Assembly: GCA_902766985.1 (NCBI GenBank)
Contig: CACXFP010000091.1
Location: 1 to 8,311, forward strand
Direction: 5' to 3'
Origin: an uncultured Bacteroidia bacterium
GTDB taxonomy: Bacteria > Bacteroidota > Bacteroidia > Bacteroidales > UBA932
DNA length: 8,311 nucleotides
The notes under the pieces are model-generated. The model had not been told where the DNA came from, made no database searches, and saw only the letters and a list, made by a program, of their open reading frames with translations. The stretch's first letter is position 1; every line of letters starts with the position of its first letter. Below, piece by piece: positions 6,892-8,311 of the stretch. The position numbers and the translations under genes were made by a program.

Positions 6892-8169
6892 TTACATTTT
6901 GCCAAGGGCTTGTTCAAGGTCGGCGAGGATGTCCTCCACATCTTCGATACCGACGGAGAGCCTGATGAGGTCGGGAGCGATTCCCGCTTCCTTCAGCTGT
7001 TCGTCGGAAAGCTGCCTGTGGGTATGGCTGGCGGGATGGAGGACGCAGGTGCGGATATCGGCTACATGGGTGGCTATGGCGATGAAGTCCAGGCTGTCCA
7101 TGAACCGGATGGCGTCGTCCCTCGTTCCCTTAAGACCGAAGGCGATCACTCCGCAGGATCCGTTCTTGAGATATTTCTGCGCCAAGGGATAGTATTTGTT
7201 TGAAGGGAGGGAAGGATAGTTTACCCAGGCTACCTTCGGGCTCTTCTCCAGGTACCTTGCCACGGTCTCCGCATTGGAGCAGTGCCTGGGCATGCGCAGA
7301 TGGAGTGTATCCAGCCCGAGGTTAAGGAGGAAACAGTTCATCGGGGAAGGGATGGAACCAAGGTCCCTCATGAGCTGGGAAACGATCTTTGTGATATAAG
7401 CCTTGTTCCCGAAAGATTTGGTGTATGTAAGGCCATGGTAACTTTCGTCAGGGGTGCAGAGGCCGGGGAACCTGTCCGCATGCGCGTCCCAGTCGAAATT
7501 GCCGCTGTCGATGACGGCTCCGCCCACCTGTACGGCATGTCCGTCCATGTATTTTGTGGTGGAATGGGTGACGATGTCGCAGCCCCACTCGAAGGGACGG
7601 CAGTTGATCGGAGTCGCGAAAGTGTTGTCCACGATGAGGGGGACTCCATGGCGGTGCGCCATTGCGGCAAACCTCTCTATGTCGAACACGGCGCAGCCGG
7701 GATTCGAGATCGTCTCTCCGAACACGCATTTGGTATTGGGCCTGAAGGCCTTCTCTATCTCTTCATCCGATGCGTCCTGGTCGACGAAGGTGCACTCTAT
7801 CCCAAGTTTCTTCATGGTGGTTCCGAAGAGATTGAAAGTACCTCCGTAGATGTTGTTCGCGGAAATGAAATGGTCCCCGCTCTGGCAGATGTTGAAGATG
7901 GCATAGAAATTTGCCGCCTGGCCGGAAGACGTGAGCACGCACCCTACGCCTCCCTCGAGGCTGTTGATCTTTGAGGCGACATTGTCGTTGGTGGGATTCG
8001 CCAGACGGGTATAGAAGTATCCGTTCTCCTCAAGGTCGAACAGACGGGCCATCTGCTCGCTGGTGTCATACTTAAAGGTCGTGCTCTGGAAGATAGGCAC
8101 GACGCGAGGCTCTCCGTTACCGGGAGTCCATCCTCCCTGGACACACAGGGTTCCGAGATTCTTTTTCAT
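6892..8169 (-). CDS. metY: O-acetylhomoserine sulfhydrylase (O-acetylhomoserine aminocarboxypropyltransferase)
   Basis: Cytosolic PLP enzyme that joins O-acetylhomoserine with sulfide to give homocysteine, the direct-sulfhydrylation route to methionine. The 425-residue length is typical of MetY and longer than MetB or MetC. Cys/Met-metabolism PLP motifs are intact: YTRLANPTNDN (53-63) with the phosphate-binding tyrosine and arginine, SSGQAA (81-86), ETISNPG (152-158), D181 of DNTFATP against the pyridine nitrogen, K206 in HSTTKY as the Schiff-base lysine, and HPASHTHRQL plus LIRLSVGIED near the C-terminus with R403 for the substrate carboxylate. The ATG at 8167-8169 (MKKNLGTLCVQGG) is preferred. 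A GTG at 8206-8208 would add 13 arginine-rich residues and overlap the preceding stop codon. The upstream gap of 35 bases leaves no room for a SAM riboswitch, so any sulfur control must act from further upstream. Specificity within the family is inferred from length and motifs. Confidence 0.92.
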   Translation of the reverse strand: MKKNLGTLCVQGGWTPGNGEPRVVPIFQSTTFKYDTSEQMARLFDLEENGYFYTRLANPTNDNVASKINSLEGGVGCVLTSSGQAANFYAIFNICQSGDHFISANNIYGGTFNLFGTTMKKLGIECTFVDQDASDEEIEKAFRPNTKCVFGETISNPGCAVFDIERFAAMAHRHGVPLIVDNTFATPINCRPFEWGCDIVTHSTTKYMDGHAVQVGGAVIDSGNFDWDAHADRFPGLCTPDESYHGLTYTKSFGNKAYITKIVSQLMRDLGSIPSPMNCFLLNLGLDTLHLRMPRHCSNAETVARYLEKSPKVAWVNYPSLPSNKYYPLAQKYLKNGSCGVIAFGLKGTRDDAIRFMDSLDFIAIATHVADIRTCVLHPASHTHRQLSDEQLKEAGIAPDLIRLSVGIEDVEDILADLEQALGKM

Positions 8170-8204
8170 AATATATCTTCGTTTTATATAGTATCCTAAC
8201 CTTC

Positions 8205-8311
8205 TCACCCCTGGAATTCAAGTTTCCTGGGAGGATCCACGGCACGCCAGTATGCGGCGTCGAAATCCTCCGGGGAGACATAATCCCCTTCATGGTCGAT
8301 CCTGAATGCTA
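8205..8311 (-). CDS. C-terminal fragment of an unidentified protein
   Basis: The last 34 codons and TGA stop (8207-8205) of a gene that starts outside the window. The fragment begins AFRIDHEGDYVSPEDFDAAY and ends RKLEFQG. It is acidic and aromatic-rich, without a membrane segment or a terminal barrel strand. I do not recognise the family. It lies 35 bases upstream of metY on the same strand, with no TAnnTTTG element or hairpin in the gap, so it may be the upstream member of the metY transcript. The frame is supported by codon use like that of its neighbours and by the two other minus-strand frames fitting less well: one has an early TGA. Confidence 0.65.
   Translation of the reverse strand, partial: AFRIDHEGDYVSPEDFDAAYWRAVDPPRKLEFQG

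Noticed and set aside
6071..7974. Long plus-strand ORFs opposite the esterase and metY
   Set aside because: Compositionally odd and motif-free, and each is exactly overlain by a well-supported minus-strand enzyme gene.
8170..8204. Possible SAM riboswitch or promoter before metY
   Set aside because: The gap is only 35 bases, has no TAnnTTTG match, and is too short for a SAM aptamer.

Overview
The window reads as ordinary chromosomal DNA from an anaerobic member of the Bacteroidetes, most likely a fairly GC-rich Bacteroidales. Four observations support this. There is an oxygen-sensitive class III ribonucleotide reductase. There is an OprP-type porin of a kind common in that phylum. There are two TAnnTTTG-type promoter elements. 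Strong Shine-Dalgarno sequences are absent. This placement is an inference from gene content and signals, not from a marker gene. No rRNA, tRNA, CRISPR array, insertion sequence or phage gene was found.

All genes lie on the minus strand, so transcription runs from position 8311 towards 1. In transcription order they are: the last 34 codons of an unidentified protein (8205-8311); metY, O-acetylhomoserine sulfhydrylase (6892-8169); a secreted serine esterase (6023-6880); and an AzgA-type purine-base permease (4701-6008). Gaps of 35, 11 and 14 bases and no visible promoter between them suggest one operon. A second unit starts from a promoter that overlaps the end of the permease gene. It encodes an SLC13/DASS anion transporter (3180-4631) and an OprP-like outer-membrane porin (2064-3161), separated by 17 bases and closed by an intrinsic terminator at 2000-2042. 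Last comes the 5' part of nrdD (1-1748), which runs off the window.

The DASS-porin pair makes sense as a two-membrane route for an anion: the porin admits it through the outer membrane and the sodium-coupled carrier moves it across the inner membrane. The metY-esterase-permease group mixes sulfur amino-acid synthesis, an exported hydrolase and purine salvage, and no shared pathway is obvious. 

The only gap longer than 300 bases is 1749-2063. It holds the porin terminator, a probable nrdD promoter and, just downstream of that promoter, a terminator-like hairpin with a U tract in the nrdD leader. That hairpin is the most interesting non-coding signal here and could be an attenuator. I found no convincing undescribed system. 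The remaining points worth a second look are the cysteine pair in the NrdD finger loop, the mixed operon, and start sites that long-ORF calling would place too far upstream.
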